Positions 62,330 to 64,000 of a stretch of DNA of 64,000 nucleotides are shown here, in pieces. Location: assembly GCA_964017195.1 (NCBI GenBank), contig OZ024896.1, positions 34,554,807 to 34,618,806 of the forward strand. Reading direction: 5' to 3'. Position numbers and translations under genes: made by a program. Every line of letters begins with the position of its first letter. The stretch's first letter is position 1. Source of the stretch: Siderastrea radians. Taxonomy: Eukaryota > Cnidaria > Anthozoa > Scleractinia > Rhizangiidae. The notes below the pieces were generated by a model that saw nothing but the letters and a program-made list of their open reading frames with translations, had not been told where the DNA came from and did no database searches.

Positions 62330-64000
62330 AGGATTTGAAAACAAATCCATCATAGAGCAGTAATTGTCACAACTTAGGATGAAAACACTTGTTTATTAAC
62401 TTAAGTTTTAAGTTTATTAATTTGACTCTTTTGAAGGCTTGTGCCCTGGGAGATTTGGATCTTGGCTATTCCATTTCATATCACAGAAAACCTTCCTTAA
62501 ATTAAATTCAATCTAGCAAATTTCAGTTGGCTGAATATTGCAGCTATCGCAACTATCACAATTTTCTGAGCATACAGAGCTTAGAACATTCAGAATGCCG
62601 TAGATGTACAAAGATAGAGTTTATACACAACACGAAAAATATTCACGCAAATTAAGCTTTGTAAATTTTATGTAATTTTACCAACAATGAGATAATTTCT
62701 AATAATGAAAGTCTTAAATGAACACATATGTAAGATGGTTGGTGACTGAGAGCAAATAATATTAGATCGTCCGAGTCCAACTTTGGAAATGTTTAAGGAA
62801 GGTTGCAATGTATTTATTTGATGTATCTGAAAATGGATTATATTGAGCACTACCCAATAACAGGCATATTTTTGTTTTATATTGCGAATATTTTTCAATA
62901 AAACAAAACCACAGCAATTGTGCGATTAAGAGCATAAAACATTACTCGGAACTGTGAATTTGTAAATAAAAAATAAATAACTTAAATCTGGATGCAGTTT
63001 GTATATTTTCCTAAGAAAACAGGTGATTTTGTTTGAGAATTCTCCCTTGTTCGTAGTTGGGGAGGAAATTGCTTCATGTTACCGTTATTAATGTTGGTTG
63101 CAATTATCGTGAGCATGGTATTGAAATTGTGAGGGCTGATGATGAATTTGTTAATCTTAGTCTTATCACAGCCATTGATTTTGTGGGTCTGTTGAAAGAT
63201 CCACTTCATTTTAGTTATGGGGTAGCAGTAACATACATCTTATATTTCAGCGTCATATATCGTCTCATACTTCGAGCTTGGTTTCTGTTTTAAGATTGTT
63301 TACTATGTACCTTGTTTTGACTTATTTTCTGGAGCCTTAATTTTCGCGATTTTCACGGTAACTATGGAAAGAAAAAAAATTGAAGCCTTGTAAGTATTAT
63401 TTCCCTAAAAAGTGGAAATATTAAGCCTCCCGAAATAAGCACCAGAGAAAAGGAGTCAGAATGAGGTATTGTACACCCTCTACACATTGAATTTTACGAG
63501 TATTAACTGTATTTAGGTTCTAAGAATATGTTTGCTAATTTTGTCAGGGATAAGTCACGTTCTTACTGCTCATCGTAGTTCTTAACTTTGAAAAGAAACT
63601 GTTCTCTATCTTCTCTAAAATTGTAATGGCATGTTAAACTGTAAGCCTAGTATCTAGTATCAACACGCAACTCTTATTACTGTGCTTCATTCATGCTGTA
63701 GTACTAGGTGGTAGAATTAGTTGATGCCAACATAATTTAATACGCAAACAATGTAAGTATGCAAACATATTTGTAAACGAGCATTGCTTTTGAAAAATTT
63801 ACAGTTACAGCGGTATTCACTCGCACCACAGGTAAGCCAAGCTTGCAGTGCGAGCATGGTGAGCTTGGGTGACCTGTGCTCGCACGAGCTTTAGTACACT
63901 ACCTACGTGCCTCGCTAGTTGTCAATTCATTAAATAAACCGTTAGAATCGGTAAGGAAAGGGGAAGTCCGCATGAAAATCAAAGTAAAGTCCAGTTAGAA
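62330..64000. other. Intergenic, no gene recognised
   Basis: AT-rich sequence. A partly palindromic stretch (GCTTGCAGTGCGAGCATGGT with flanking CTCGCACCACAG and CTGTGCTCGCACGAG) lies at about 63815-63890 and may be a further MITE. No coding exon supported. Confidence 0.5.

Overview
The window looks like nuclear DNA of an anthozoan cnidarian, probably a stony coral. This is inferred, not proven. The genes have many short phase-1 exons with canonical GT/AG splice sites in AT-rich introns. Non-coding DNA is packed with small inverted-repeat transposons, hairpin arrays and truncated retroelements. The recognisable proteins are extracellular LDLR/EGF types, and one gene ends in a Cys-poor GCY domain of a kind I associate with secreted cnidarian proteins.

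Layout. 1-2612 is a 23-bp satellite array that runs off the left edge. A 235-bp MITE-like element (2617-2851) follows. At about 2866 a block of about 15.6 kb begins (copy A, to about 18505). It is homologous to 43590-54870 (copy B) in the second half of the window. Copy B lies inside a complete low-density-lipoprotein-receptor family gene (41875-59950, + strand, 17 coding exons, predicted 906 aa). That gene encodes a signal peptide, eight LDL-receptor class A modules, two EGF modules, a YWTD beta-propeller, two more EGF modules, a transmembrane helix and a cytoplasmic tail with an FDNPVY internalisation motif. The summed coding length divides exactly by three and every splice phase joins, so the model is strong.

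Copy A starts inside the intron equivalent to intron 2 of the complete gene. It therefore has no signal-peptide exon and no first class A module. Its ten remaining exons keep their splice sites, but a 4-nt GCGC insertion at about 16150-16153 breaks the propeller frame. Copy A also lacks the membrane anchor and tail. Downstream, after an inverted fragment and repeat arrays, come EGF, EGF and a GCY-type domain (22707-27390). Their phase would allow splicing from the last copy-A exon, so copy A is either a pseudogene beside an unrelated EGF gene or part of a chimeric secreted gene.

The two copies act as each other's empty-site controls. Several transposons are present in one copy and cleanly missing from the other, which exposes target-site duplications: 6-bp for a family with three copies in gene B, 3-bp for a Harbinger-like element, and ACTGAA for a 1.1-kb foldback in copy A. 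From 27.4 to 41.6 kb and from 60 to 64 kb I see no convincing genes, only dispersed repeats.
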